Shown here: piece by piece, positions 27,992 to 37,146 of the stretch
Layout: each line of letters starts with the position of its first letter
Numbering within the stretch: position 1 is the first letter of the stretch
DNA from: CAWCDJ01 sp963836015
GTDB lineage: Bacteria > Acidobacteriota > Terriglobia > Bryobacterales > Bryobacteraceae
Length of the DNA: 64,000 bases
Assembly (NCBI GenBank): GCA_963836015.1
Contig: CAWIIF010000004.1
Span: 1,753,234-1,817,233, forward strand
Reading direction: 5' to 3'
Translations under genes and position numbers: made by a program
Notes under the pieces: model-generated
The model's input: only the letters and a program-made list of their open reading frames with translations
Databases searched by the model: none
Told to the model about the DNA's origin: nothing

Positions 27992-30900
27992 CTACCAGAC
28001 CAGCCGCAACCCCAGTTGGATTTGACGGGATGTTGTCGCAGTCGCTGTAATGATTCCGGCGCTCGCCAGTGGGGCGCCTTTGGCGTTATAGAGCGAATTG
28101 TTGGGCAGCGGCGGTTCGAAATTGGCGCGGTTCGCGAGATTGAACGCTTCGGCCCGAAACTGCAACCTGGCGCTCTCCGATATGAACGGCATCGCGAAAT
28201 TGCGGGTAACCGAATAATCAAGTTCCGCGAGGCCTGGACCGATGAGCGAATTGCGGCCCGCATTCCCCAACAACGTGGCTGGCACGCGAAAGCTGTAACA
28301 CGCCAGATTAATATAATGATTCGCGTCGCCGGAATTGGTTAGATGCGTACACGCAGGCCCCACCACGCGGTTCGGAACGTCGTAACTCCCGGAACTATTC
28401 TCGCCGACGGCATCGCCCGAAATCAGCGGTGTGAACGGCATGCCGTCGCTGATCGTGAATATGCCCGCCATCTCCCATCCATTGGTGAGAGCTTTCAGGG
28501 CCGGCGTTGCCGCTCGGACTTTGGGAAGCTGCCACAGACCGTGAACCGTTGCGACCTGTCCAACATCGAAATCCGAGAGGCCGCGGTTGAGGTGCCGATT
28601 GATAAACAGAGTAGACGTCGAATTCTGGAATTGCGTGGGAAAGACGCTGGACGAGTAGCCATCGATGCTTTTCTGCCAGGTGAACGTTCCCTGCAATTGC
28701 AAACCGTGTGCGAATTGCCGTCGCAGGAGCGTCTCGAGCGAGTTGTAGTTAGAACTGTCCCCCCAGGCGAGCTGGCGAATGGAACCGACATTGGGATTGA
28801 GCCGCGTGCCGCTGCCTACCGGCGAGGGCCAAAGGTAGCCTTGCGCCGTATTGGTGGGCGTCACAATATCGACGTCGTTAGCCATGCTGAACATGTGGAC
28901 GCCGCGCGATCCGGCGTATGCGGCCAACAGAATCAGGTTCGCCGCTAACTTGCGTTCCACACTGGCGTTCCACTGCATCACGTAATTGCGCGGTGGATGG
29001 TATTGGATACTCGGCTCACGAACCGGCGCATCGGCCGGATTCAGCTTGAGAATGGTCTGGTAACCGCCATCGGGAAACGACCCAGCCGGTGGGTTGACCA
29101 GAGTCACCAGGCTCGAGAATGGGCCACTGTATGCTTCCAACATAGCGATCTCATAGATCAGCGGCAGCACATCGAAGACCCCGAAGCCCGCGCGAATGGA
29201 AATCTTTCCGCCCGCGGCTGGCGACCAGGCCAAACCCACCCGAGGTTCGAAGTTGCGATGAGTCGGGTTCTGAAAGAGCGCCTGGCCCACGTTCACGTTG
29301 GTGCTGTAGATGTCGCGCAGATTCGAGACCAGCCCGTGCACCTCTCCGGGTACCGAAGCCATCTCGTAGCGGAGCCCCAGGTTCAAGGTCAGGTTCGGAA
29401 GCCAGCGGTAATTGTCCTGGAAATATGCCCCGGCGAGGTTCTGCCGGAAACCGCGCTTGGGAAATCCAGTGCCCGAGGGCTTCGCCTGGCCGCCGGAATA
29501 ATGGACGTCGGCATAGAAAGAGCTAAGCTTCTCATTGGTGAGAAAGTCGGTTAGCGAATCGAAGGCATAGTCGCCGTTTGGGTCCGCCGCAACCTGGGTG
29601 TTGTAAAGATAGCGAATGAACTCGACGCCGGCCTTGATGGCGTGCTTCCCCTTTTGGATGCTCAGGTCGTCGTACGCTTGAAAATTAGTGAACCAGAAGT
29701 TGGTGGTCCCCAGGCCGCCGATTCCGCCGGTAAACGCAGTGAGTCCAGGAACTGTCAGGGCAGGCGCATCGCGGCCGGGGAGGATGCCCAAATTGGGATC
29801 GGAGGCGGCGGGATTGTTCCCGGCCGAGGTCGCCAAACCTTGAGCGGTCACGCGATTCATGCCCGCGCGCAGCACATTCACCACCTGCGGACTGAAAATA
29901 TGAGTGGCATTGATGGACGCCGTGTTACGCCATAGCTGGTTGTCGGCGAGGATGCTGTTCAAGGCATCGGGAGTCGCGGTGGAACCGTTGTCGGTCGACC
30001 ACGAGAACGCGAGGTTATCGCGTGCCGTTAAGGAGTGGTCTACCTTCACCAGCCCGGTATTCTCCGCCGATGGACTGCGGGCGGTAAAGATGTACTGCCC
30101 GGTATCTCCGTTTCCCAGCAGAGGGCCGTTAGGCAGCGGCCAAAGCGCCAGGTACGGAGCCACCGCCGGGCTGACGACGATCTTTCCCTCGGCGAGACCG
30201 CCAACGCGTGCCGCGGCGGAGGGAACGGTCGCGATCGAGGTACCTGTTAGCGCCTGTTGCAATCCTTCGTAATTCACGAACAAGAACGTCCGGTCGCGTA
30301 CCACCGGCCCGCCGGCGGCCGCTCCGAATTGATTACGGCGAAACGGTGGCTTCGGCCCATCGAAAAAGTTCCGCGCATCCAGTTTGTCGTTGCGCAGAAA
30401 CTCGTAAGCGTCGCCGTGCGGCGCATTGCTTCCGGAACGCGACACGGCGTTCACCACGCCGCCGGAAGCGCCTCCATAAGCGGCGTCGTAATCGCTGGTC
30501 AGAACCGAAAACTCCTGAATTGCATCGACGCCGAGTGCCAGTCCAAGCGCACTACCCGGAACGCCGTTGGTGTAATCGTTTTCGCTGATGCCGTCCAGGA
30601 AATAGTTGTTTTGCGTGGGGCGTCCGCCATCGATAGTGACCTCGGATCCGAAGCCCCGGCTCCCGCGGTTGGACGAGCTGCCATTTAACGCATTCTGAGT
30701 GCGGATGGCCGAAACGCCGGGCTGCAGCAAGGCGAGTTGGGTCCAGTCGCGCCCGTTCAAGGGCAGTTCGCGCATGCTCCTGGCGTCTTCCACAGCGCCG
30801 AGCGAGGCGTTCTCCAGATCGATGGCCGAGGGATCGGCAGTTACGTCGATAGTGGAGTTGACGGCCGACGGACTCAAGGTGATATTCAAGACCTCCTCCG

Positions 30901-31213
30901 AACCGACTACGAGTTGCACCTGCGCCCACTTCTGGGTGGCGAAACCGGAGGCTGAAACCGTCATTTCATATGCGGACGGCTGCAGGTCAGGCACACTGTA
31001 GATGCCCGCGTCATTCGTCAAACTGGAACGTAATGCTCCGGTCGCGACGTTCTTGACCGCGACCGCCGCACTGGCAATTACCGCCCCGGAAGAATCGCGA
31101 ACGGTGCCGCGCAGCGTAGCGAAACTGGTCTGGGCATCGAGGGGCCACGCGGCCACGATCCAGAGTGCCACCGCAGTCCATGCGTTCAGATAGCGGCCGG
31201 TCAAGAAAAGCAA
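27992..31213 (-). CDS. Oar-like TonB-dependent receptor with carboxypeptidase-regulatory domain
   Basis: Outer membrane receptor of 1073 residues. It begins with a signal peptide (AVALWIVAAWPLDAQT), then a carboxypeptidase-regulatory-like Ig fold (about 30-115: LRGTVRDSSGAVIASAAVAV), a plug domain (about 125-240) and a long beta-barrel ending in an aromatic residue (LGLRLVW). This is the Oar-type receptor greatly expanded in Acidobacteriota and usually linked to polymer or oligosaccharide uptake. The ligand is unknown. It diverges from the propeller sensor kinase, and the 237-base gap between them holds a sigma-54 promoter-like element that is nearly palindromic. Confidence 0.93.
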   Translation of the reverse strand: MLFLTGRYLNAWTAVALWIVAAWPLDAQTSFATLRGTVRDSSGAVIASAAVAVKNVATGALRSSLTNDAGIYSVPDLQPSAYEMTVSASGFATQKWAQVQLVVGSEEVLNITLSPSAVNSTIDVTADPSAIDLENASLGAVEDARSMRELPLNGRDWTQLALLQPGVSAIRTQNALNGSSSNRGSRGFGSEVTIDGGRPTQNNYFLDGISENDYTNGVPGSALGLALGVDAIQEFSVLTSDYDAAYGGASGGVVNAVSRSGSNAPHGDAYEFLRNDKLDARNFFDGPKPPFRRNQFGAAAGGPVVRDRTFLFVNYEGLQQALTGTSIATVPSAAARVGGLAEGKIVVSPAVAPYLALWPLPNGPLLGNGDTGQYIFTARSPSAENTGLVKVDHSLTARDNLAFSWSTDNGSTATPDALNSILADNQLWRNTASINATHIFSPQVVNVLRAGMNRVTAQGLATSAGNNPAASDPNLGILPGRDAPALTVPGLTAFTGGIGGLGTTNFWFTNFQAYDDLSIQKGKHAIKAGVEFIRYLYNTQVAADPNGDYAFDSLTDFLTNEKLSSFYADVHYSGGQAKPSGTGFPKRGFRQNLAGAYFQDNYRWLPNLTLNLGLRYEMASVPGEVHGLVSNLRDIYSTNVNVGQALFQNPTHRNFEPRVGLAWSPAAGGKISIRAGFGVFDVLPLIYEIAMLEAYSGPFSSLVTLVNPPAGSFPDGGYQTILKLNPADAPVREPSIQYHPPRNYVMQWNASVERKLAANLILLAAYAGSRGVHMFSMANDVDIVTPTNTAQGYLWPSPVGSGTRLNPNVGSIRQLAWGDSSNYNSLETLLRRQFAHGLQLQGTFTWQKSIDGYSSSVFPTQFQNSTSTLFINRHLNRGLSDFDVGQVATVHGLWQLPKVRAATPALKALTNGWEMAGIFTISDGMPFTPLISGDAVGENSSGSYDVPNRVVGPACTHLTNSGDANHYINLACYSFRVPATLLGNAGRNSLIGPGLAELDYSVTRNFAMPFISESARLQFRAEAFNLANRANFEPPLPNNSLYNAKGAPLASAGIITATATTSRQIQLGLRLVW

Positions 31214-31280
31214 CTAACCCTCCTCTCTTGCAACTGCAGGTTCAGATCCATGGCGCCCCATAGCCCCGATGACGCCATTA

Positions 31281-31297
31281 TGGCACTGGAGTTGCCA
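31281..31297 (+). promoter_or_regulatory. Sigma-54 (-24/-12) promoter
   Basis: TGGCACTGGAGTTGC has GG and GC exactly 12 bases apart and matches the consensus TGGCACG-N4-TTGC at all but one fixed position. It points to the propeller kinase gene, about 155 bases before its start. The element is almost an inverted repeat of itself: read on the other strand it gives TGGCAA-N6-GTGC, a weaker match facing the TonB receptor. Two sigma-54 activators with no receiver lie on either side of this region. Confidence 0.65.
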
Positions 31298-31450
31298 CAT
31301 TACCCGGGGGAGAGGCACGATCCACGGCTCACCGGCAGTATACGCGCGTCAAGTGTCGGCCATTCGCCACCACATTTCGACTGTTGGCAACGGGATCGGG
31401 GCGATCGCCTCAGCGATTTCCTGTTGCGTGATAGTATTCGATTAACCCGT

Positions 31451-34444
31451 ATGCGACGCCTGTCGAGGACTGTCGTAGTGTTGGCGTGCTCCACCCTTTG
31501 CACGCCGTCACTTTCCGCACTAAATCCCGCCTATAGAATTACACAATACCTTCATTCAGCCTGGAAGAGCGACTCCGGACTACAGTCCGTCCGGCGCCTG
31601 GCGCAAACGCCTGACGGATATCTTTGGCTGGCTACCCGCGGTGGTCTGGTCCGATTCGATGGGAACCGCTTTACGACTTTTCTTGCCGGCGCCGTTGCAG
31701 GACTGGATAGCAGCACGACGCAGGATCTTTTGGTAGATCCGGATGGCTCTTTGTGGATTGCCACGCTGGGCGGGGGAGTGTCGCATTATCACAACGATAA
31801 ATTCCGGTCTTACACCATGCGCGATGGCCTCCCTTCGAACGACATCCAATCGCTGTTTCGAGACACGCAAGGCGTAATCTGGGTTGGCACGCGTGATGGC
31901 AAGATCGCCCGACTGAACCACGACCGCTTCGAAAGGGTCTCTCTCGCGATTCCTAGCGTCTCTATCAGCGCTTTTCTTGAGGACGACGACCACTCGCTGT
32001 GGATAGCGACATTTGGCGATGGAGTGTTTCGGCTTCGAAATGGCGTCCTTACCAGGTTATCGGTTCACGAGGGCCTTCCTGATGGGCGCGTCGCAGATCT
32101 GTATCGAGATCGCTCGGGTAAGATATGGACTGCCGGATGGAAGGGCATCAGTTCCTGGAGTGGCTCGCGATTCGTTCCCGATCCGGCTGTCAACCAGGCA
32201 GTGGACTATGCCATCGCGTGCCGAAAAGATCGCGATGGCAACCTGTGGGTCGCTGCATCGTCCGGTCTGTTCCTTTCCCAGGGCGATCGGGTAGCGAGGC
32301 TGAATCGCGAGTCCGGCCTTAGCGCCGATTTTGTTGCAGATGTTTTTGAGGATCGCGAAGGCAACCTCTGGGCTGCTACGAGGGCCGGATTGGACCGTTT
32401 TCGAGATGCGCCGGTTCGCACCTTCACCGCTAGGGAAGGTCTGGTCGGCCAGTCGGGTCCTGTTGCCGTGGGCGATCACGGTGAGATTTGGACCATGTCC
32501 GACCGTCAGGTGGATCGCATCGCCGCCGGTGAGCTCTCCACTTGGCGCTTTGCGCTGCCCTCCCACGGCCAACCCGCCACGTTTCTGCCCCAGCCAGATT
32601 CCGAGCTTCTGATCGGTTTCGCAGGCGGGGTCATCCGCTGGCGCCCGAATGAGGCCACGGTCATTTCTGAGCTTGCGGGACTCGATGTAAGATGCATGCT
32701 CCGGGCCCGCGACGGCACGATTTGGCTCGGCACTGCAAAGCGCGGACTGCTCCGTTGGAATCCGTCATCGTCCTCCGGGCTCTCGCTAGCAACAGTCCTT
32801 TCGGACCGGTCAATTGGAACGCTGGCGGAAGATCACGCAGGGGCCATCTGGGCAGGCAGCGCGTTCGGTAGCGGGCTGTACCGAATGAATGGAGAGAAGG
32901 TGCAGCATTTCGGCCCCGCGGAAGGTCTCGAATCTCCCAATGTGAATACCTTGTACGTGGACGAAAAAGGCGACCTCTGGATTGGCTCTACGGGCGGGCT
33001 GAGCTGGTTTCGGTCCGGCAAGCTCCGTACTGCAAATTCGCGGCACGGGCTGCCCTCGAATCAGATTCTGGCCATCGTCGACGATTCGTACGGCCGGCTC
33101 TGGATAGCCACCTTTGCGGGAATCGCGTCCATCGAAAAGCAGAGCCTCTCTGAATGGGCCGATGGCCGCAGGGAAATGCTGATTCCGACGGTGTACCCTG
33201 GCGAGAACGGGTTGCAAGCCTACACCGTGGGCCGCTTATTCCCATGTGCGATCCGATCCCCCGACGGGCACTTGTGGTTCTCAGTGGTGGACGGGATCAC
33301 AGAGGTGACGCCACCCGATCCCCGTCAATCGCGTGCCGACGAATTTCCGGTTCGAATTGAGGACATCACCATCGATGGCATTTCTCGTGGCCGCCAGGAT
33401 GGCTTCCGAGTTCCCCCCGGTGCGCGTTCCATCGAAATTGCGTACACCGCCATCGCTCTCTCCAATTCGGAGTCCATACGATTCCGTTATCGCTTGGGTG
33501 GGGTGGACCAGGCTTGGGTGAACGCGGACGCGAGGCGAATCGCGTTCTATAACAATCTCAAGCCCGGAGCCTATACCTTCACCGTCTCCGCGAGTTCCGG
33601 TGCGGGACAGTGGCGCGACGCGCCCGGCGCATCTTTCGTTTTTTCCATTGCCCCGGCGTACTATCAGACACTTTGGTTCCAGGCATTGTGCGCCGCCGGG
33701 TTTCTGACTTTGCTCTGGGGCCTCTATCGAATCCGCCTCTATCAGATTGCGCGCGAATTCAACGTGCGGCTGGACGAACGTGTCGGCGAGCGCACGCGCC
33801 TCGCCCGCGATTTGCACGACACGCTCCTGCAGAGTTTCCAGGGGTTGATGCTGCGCCTTCAGGTGGTGGACGAGTTGCTTCCGCCGGGAAGGGCTAAAGA
33901 GCAATTGGAACAGACGCTGGAGCGCGCCGATCAGGCGATCGTGGAAGGACGCAGCGCGGTGCACGATTTGCGCTCATCGACCACCATTACCAACGATCTG
34001 GCACAGGCGGTGAGAGCGGTCGCGGACGAACTGGCTACCGAGGGATCTCCCACGTTTCGACTGGTGGTGGAAGGTCCGGTGCGCGACCTGCATCCCATCC
34101 TGCGGGACGAAGTCTACCGGATCGCTCGCGAGGGGCTGCGAAATTCCTTCACCCATGCGCAGGCGCACCACATCGAAGCCGAAATTGCCTATGGAGAGCG
34201 GCTGCGGTTGCGCATTCGTGACGATGGCCGCGGCATCCATCCAGAGATTCTGGAAGCTGGCCGCTCCGGCCACTACGGTCTGAATGGCATCCGCGAACGC
34301 GCCCGGCAAATCGGCGCCGATTTGAACATATGGAGCGGGATCGGGGCTGGCACCGAGATTGATTTGAGTGTTCCCGGCGCCATCGCGTATGGCGAATCGC
34401 CGGGGCGGACGCGGTTCCAATTATTCCGCAAGAAGGTGGGATGA
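31451..34444 (+). CDS. Two-component sensor kinase with periplasmic beta-propeller
   Basis: A 997-residue sensor. Signal peptide at 1-23, then about 14 propeller repeats of the Reg_prop type (repeated LWIATxxGGxxR and GNLWVAT-like blades, about 40-620), a Y_Y_Y domain (about 640-735), one membrane helix (741-760), then HisKA_3 (ERTRLARDLHDTLLQ, phosphorylated His789) and an HATPase domain (GRGIHP, GLNGIRERA). These sensors detect periplasmic ligands, often polysaccharide products. I start at ATG 31451 because the signal peptide begins there; the frame is open to 31250. A sigma-54 promoter lies upstream. The response regulator follows after four bases. Confidence 0.93.
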   Translation: MRRLSRTVVVLACSTLCTPSLSALNPAYRITQYLHSAWKSDSGLQSVRRLAQTPDGYLWLATRGGLVRFDGNRFTTFLAGAVAGLDSSTTQDLLVDPDGSLWIATLGGGVSHYHNDKFRSYTMRDGLPSNDIQSLFRDTQGVIWVGTRDGKIARLNHDRFERVSLAIPSVSISAFLEDDDHSLWIATFGDGVFRLRNGVLTRLSVHEGLPDGRVADLYRDRSGKIWTAGWKGISSWSGSRFVPDPAVNQAVDYAIACRKDRDGNLWVAASSGLFLSQGDRVARLNRESGLSADFVADVFEDREGNLWAATRAGLDRFRDAPVRTFTAREGLVGQSGPVAVGDHGEIWTMSDRQVDRIAAGELSTWRFALPSHGQPATFLPQPDSELLIGFAGGVIRWRPNEATVISELAGLDVRCMLRARDGTIWLGTAKRGLLRWNPSSSSGLSLATVLSDRSIGTLAEDHAGAIWAGSAFGSGLYRMNGEKVQHFGPAEGLESPNVNTLYVDEKGDLWIGSTGGLSWFRSGKLRTANSRHGLPSNQILAIVDDSYGRLWIATFAGIASIEKQSLSEWADGRREMLIPTVYPGENGLQAYTVGRLFPCAIRSPDGHLWFSVVDGITEVTPPDPRQSRADEFPVRIEDITIDGISRGRQDGFRVPPGARSIEIAYTAIALSNSESIRFRYRLGGVDQAWVNADARRIAFYNNLKPGAYTFTVSASSGAGQWRDAPGASFVFSIAPAYYQTLWFQALCAAGFLTLLWGLYRIRLYQIAREFNVRLDERVGERTRLARDLHDTLLQSFQGLMLRLQVVDELLPPGRAKEQLEQTLERADQAIVEGRSAVHDLRSSTTITNDLAQAVRAVADELATEGSPTFRLVVEGPVRDLHPILRDEVYRIAREGLRNSFTHAQAHHIEAEIAYGERLRLRIRDDGRGIHPEILEAGRSGHYGLNGIRERARQIGADLNIWSGIGAGTEIDLSVPGAIAYGESPGRTRFQLFRKKVG

Positions 34445-34448
34445 AAGC

Positions 34449-35063
34449 GTGATTCGAGTACTATCGGTGGACGACCACGCATTGCTGCGCGAAGGCATCG
34501 CCGCGCTTGTCGGGAATCAAGCGGACATGAAGCTAGTGGCGGAGGCTTGCAACGGGCGCGAGGCGGTCGAACTGTTCCGCACGCATCGCCCGGACGTCAC
34601 GCTCATGGACCTGCAGATGCCGGAAATGGGTGGCATCGACGCGCTCAGTGCCATCCGCGGCGAATTCCCGGAAGCGCGCATTATCGTGCTGACCACCTAT
34701 GCTGGGGACATCCAGGTCATGCGCGCTATGAAGGCTGGCGCGCGGGCTTATCTGTTGAAGGGCCTGCTGCGCAAGGAACTGATCGAGACGATTCGCGCGG
34801 TCCATGCGGGGCAAAGGCGAATGGCGCCCGAGATTGCGGCCGAAATCGCGGAGCACGCCACGGACGACACTCTCACCCCGCGCGAGGTGGATGTGCTGCG
34901 GCTCATCGCAGGCGGCAATGCCAATAAGGAGATCGCGGCGCAGCTCTCGATTACCGAAGAGACCGTCAAGGGCTACGTGAAGAACATCCTCGCGAAACTC
35001 GGGGCCAAGGACCGGACCCACGCGGTCACTATCGGGTTGAAGCGCGGGGTCATCGACCTGTAG
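34449..35063 (+). CDS. NarL-type response regulator
   Basis: A 204-residue regulator with a receiver (SVDDHALLREG, phosphorylated Asp54 in LMDLQMPEMGG, Lys in LLKGL) and a LuxR-type HTH (LTPREVDVLRLIAGGNANKEI, ETVKGYVKNILAKL). It starts at GTG four bases after the propeller kinase stop, so it is that kinase's partner: HisKA_3 kinases pair with NarL-type regulators. An in-frame start further upstream (34368) would overlap the kinase gene heavily and is unlikely. Confidence 0.94.
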   Translation: MIRVLSVDDHALLREGIAALVGNQADMKLVAEACNGREAVELFRTHRPDVTLMDLQMPEMGGIDALSAIRGEFPEARIIVLTTYAGDIQVMRAMKAGARAYLLKGLLRKELIETIRAVHAGQRRMAPEIAAEIAEHATDDTLTPREVDVLRLIAGGNANKEIAAQLSITEETVKGYVKNILAKLGAKDRTHAVTIGLKRGVIDL

Positions 35064-35096
35064 TGCGATGACCGCTTGAAAGGCGCCTCGGGGACT

Positions 35097-35226
35097 GGCG
35101 GACTCTTTCGTCCGCCACCGCGACAGCGGGACCACAGTCCCGCGCAGGCTGAAGCCGGCTGAAGCCCGCCCCACAGAGTCAGGCATCGGTCATCCCAGGG
35201 TGCGGTGACCCCCTCGAAAGAGGGGG
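35097..35226. repeat. Three consecutive stem-loops
   Basis: Perfect 7-base-pair stems occur at 35097-35116 (loop TCTTTC), 35126-35143 (loop CACA) and 35209-35226 (GAAA tetraloop). None has a T-run after it, so they do not look like simple intrinsic terminators. They may be a REP-like element or mRNA-stabilising hairpins behind the regulator gene. No protein-coding gene lies in 35064-35275. Confidence 0.7.
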
Positions 35227-35275
35227 CGGTGCCTCCGATATCTGGGGATTCCACCACAGATCCGGCGTTCCTACC

Positions 35276-35695
35276 ATGGGAATGGGAACTCCTCTGCAAC
35301 GCTTATTCTCAACTTTTCCCGATGGCTGGCCGGGGGCCGGCCTCTTGCTGTTGCGTATTGGCGCGGCGATTCCCCTAATTTATTTCGGTATCGCAGGCGC
35401 GGCAGGATCGGTCGATGAGCCCCTGAATATTGCTTCGCGCATCGTGGCGGCCGCCGGCGGGCTGCTTCTGCTCCTTGGTTTGTGGACGCCTGTTGCGGGG
35501 GTAGCGGTGGCCATAGATGAGTTGTGGATCGCGTTCTCACCGGCGGTAGTCCAGCTATCAGACCGATGGCTGCACATCCTGCTGGCGATCCTGGTCGCGG
35601 CGGTGGCGATGCTCGGCCCCGGTGCCTGGTCGGCAGACGCGCGCATGTTCGGCCGGCAGCGCTTCGAGATCGACGGCCGAAACCGGCGAAGATAG
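35276..35695 (+). CDS. Small membrane protein, DoxX-like
   Basis: A 139-residue protein with about four hydrophobic segments (GLLLLRIGAAIPLIYFGIAG; IVAAAGGLLLLLGLWTPVAGVA; LHILLAILVAAVAMLGPGAW). The pattern, including a charged loop before the last helix, resembles the DoxX family of small membrane proteins, whose roles include redox and thiosulfate-linked processes. The family assignment is by overall character, not by a decisive motif. Two ATG codons (35276, 35282) are possible starts. Confidence 0.6.
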   Translation: MGMGTPLQRLFSTFPDGWPGAGLLLLRIGAAIPLIYFGIAGAAGSVDEPLNIASRIVAAAGGLLLLLGLWTPVAGVAVAIDELWIAFSPAVVQLSDRWLHILLAILVAAVAMLGPGAWSADARMFGRQRFEIDGRNRRR

Positions 35696-35849
35696 ACCCC
35701 ACTAAATAGGGGTCGGCCCCGCAACCATCGAGGGGGAAAATCCGACACCATCCAGGGTTGGCCGGAAATCGAAACAGCGTCAAAATCCTTATCAGGAACC
35801 CAGAAGTTGAGCCCGGGGCACAGGGGTGCCCGAAAAAGGAGAGGAACCC

Positions 35850-36920
35850 GTGTTTCATAAATCAGGCGCTGTCACTCAATTGGCAGAAGAGATGGTGGGC
35901 CGTAGTCCCGCATTTCAATATGTCTTAAATCAGATTCGCATTATTGCCAAAACCGACTCGGTAACCCTGATCCAAGGCGAAACCGGCACCGGCAAAGAAG
36001 TCATTGCCCGCGCCATTCACAACCAGAGTTCGCGCAGCCAGGGACCGCTGGTGAAATTGAACTGCGCGGCGATTCCCGGACCGCTGTTGGAGAGTGAACT
36101 CTTCGGCCACGAACGAGGCGCCTTCACAGGAGCGTTCGCACAGACCAAGGGGCGATTCCAGATGGCGGATCGGGGCACATTGTTTCTCGACGAAATCGGC
36201 GATTTGCCCCTGGAACTGCAACCCAAGCTCCTCCGCGCTCTCCAGGAGCAGGAATTCGAGCGGCTGGGCAGCGGCCAGACGATCCGGGTGAACGTGCGCG
36301 TAGTGGCGGCCACCAATCAGGATCTCGCGCAGTTGGTGGCGAACAAGCAGTTTCGCGCCGACCTCTACTATCGCTTGAATGTCATCCCGATCTCCCTGCC
36401 CCCGCTGCGCGAGCGCGTGGAAGACATCCCTTTATTGGTGGAGCACTTCGTCCAGAAATTCTCGGCGCGCATGGGCAAACCCATCGATGTGATACCCGAG
36501 GAAGTGATGGATGTGCTCAAGTCGCACGACTGGCCGGGCAACATTCGCGAACTGCAGAATTTCATCGAGCGCGCGGTTGTGCTTTCGCCCGAATCCGTGC
36601 TGCGGCCCACGTTCTCGGAATTGAAGCAGATGACGAAGCAGCAGCCGACGGCGGCAGCTGCGCGCACGCTGGCTGAAGCTGAGCGGGAGCACATCCTGGA
36701 TGTGCTGAAGCAAGCCGATGGGCAGATCGGCGGAATGCATGGCGCTGCGGCGCGGTTGGGATTGCCGCGAACGACTTTGGTCTACAAGATGCGAAAACTG
36801 GGGATTGAAGCGCGGCGCTCGCAGCGGGCCCGGTCCGCCCAGCATGACGCTCCGCTATTCGCCCGCGCCGCAGCGGGTGGCGTTGGGGCCGGACATTTCG
36901 AGCCGATCGCGGCGTTCTGA
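35850..36920 (+). CDS. Receiver-less sigma-54 transcription activator (copy 2)
   Basis: A 356-residue AAA+ plus Fis-HTH enhancer-binding protein, with GETGTGKE (43-50), GAFTGA and TLFLDEIGDLP, and the HTH HGAAARLGLPRTTLVYKMRK. It shares long identical stretches with copy 1 at 26485-27522, including most of the AAA+ core, and differs mainly at the N-terminus and after the HTH. I chose GTG 35850, which follows AAAGGAGAGG directly; the earlier GTG at 35826 has no such site. The two copies flank the TonB receptor and propeller kinase locus. Confidence 0.92.
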   Translation: MFHKSGAVTQLAEEMVGRSPAFQYVLNQIRIIAKTDSVTLIQGETGTGKEVIARAIHNQSSRSQGPLVKLNCAAIPGPLLESELFGHERGAFTGAFAQTKGRFQMADRGTLFLDEIGDLPLELQPKLLRALQEQEFERLGSGQTIRVNVRVVAATNQDLAQLVANKQFRADLYYRLNVIPISLPPLRERVEDIPLLVEHFVQKFSARMGKPIDVIPEEVMDVLKSHDWPGNIRELQNFIERAVVLSPESVLRPTFSELKQMTKQQPTAAAARTLAEAEREHILDVLKQADGQIGGMHGAAARLGLPRTTLVYKMRKLGIEARRSQRARSAQHDAPLFARAAAGGVGAGHFEPIAAF

Positions 36921-36936
36921 AAGGGTCCGATTCTCC

Positions 36937-37146
36937 ATGGGGGTTGAAATGGTTCGATTGCTCAAGAGGATTCGGGACCAGTGGGTCGATCTGATGCACG
37001 ATCAGCCAACCTGGCCAATTTGCGGAAAGTACCACTGCAGGAGGTGCTGGAGGATATACGGGGTTTCCTGGGCTAATGTGACTCGCCGCAATGTGGTGGT
37101 AATGCCTGTGCCGGCCAAGACGGAATATGCGCGGATGCACCTCTGA
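36937..37146 (+). CDS. Possible small cysteine-rich protein
   Basis: A 69-residue frame starting at ATG 36937, 17 bases after the activator stop. It contains CGKYHCRRCWRIYGVSW, a cysteine arrangement that could bind metal. No good ribosome site is seen and no family is recognised. Proximity to the activator may simply be chance. Confidence 0.3.
   Translation: MGVEMVRLLKRIRDQWVDLMHDQPTWPICGKYHCRRCWRIYGVSWANVTRRNVVVMPVPAKTEYARMHL

Noticed and set aside
27356..28342. A 328-codon rightward open frame across the second half of the activator gene and into the TonB receptor gene
   Set aside because: It is the shadow of the activator and the receptor in other frames; only the short decayed HTH inside it has real homology.
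31250..31450. Longer start for the propeller kinase at 31250
   Set aside because: It would place 67 unrelated residues before the signal peptide and cover the sigma-54 promoter.
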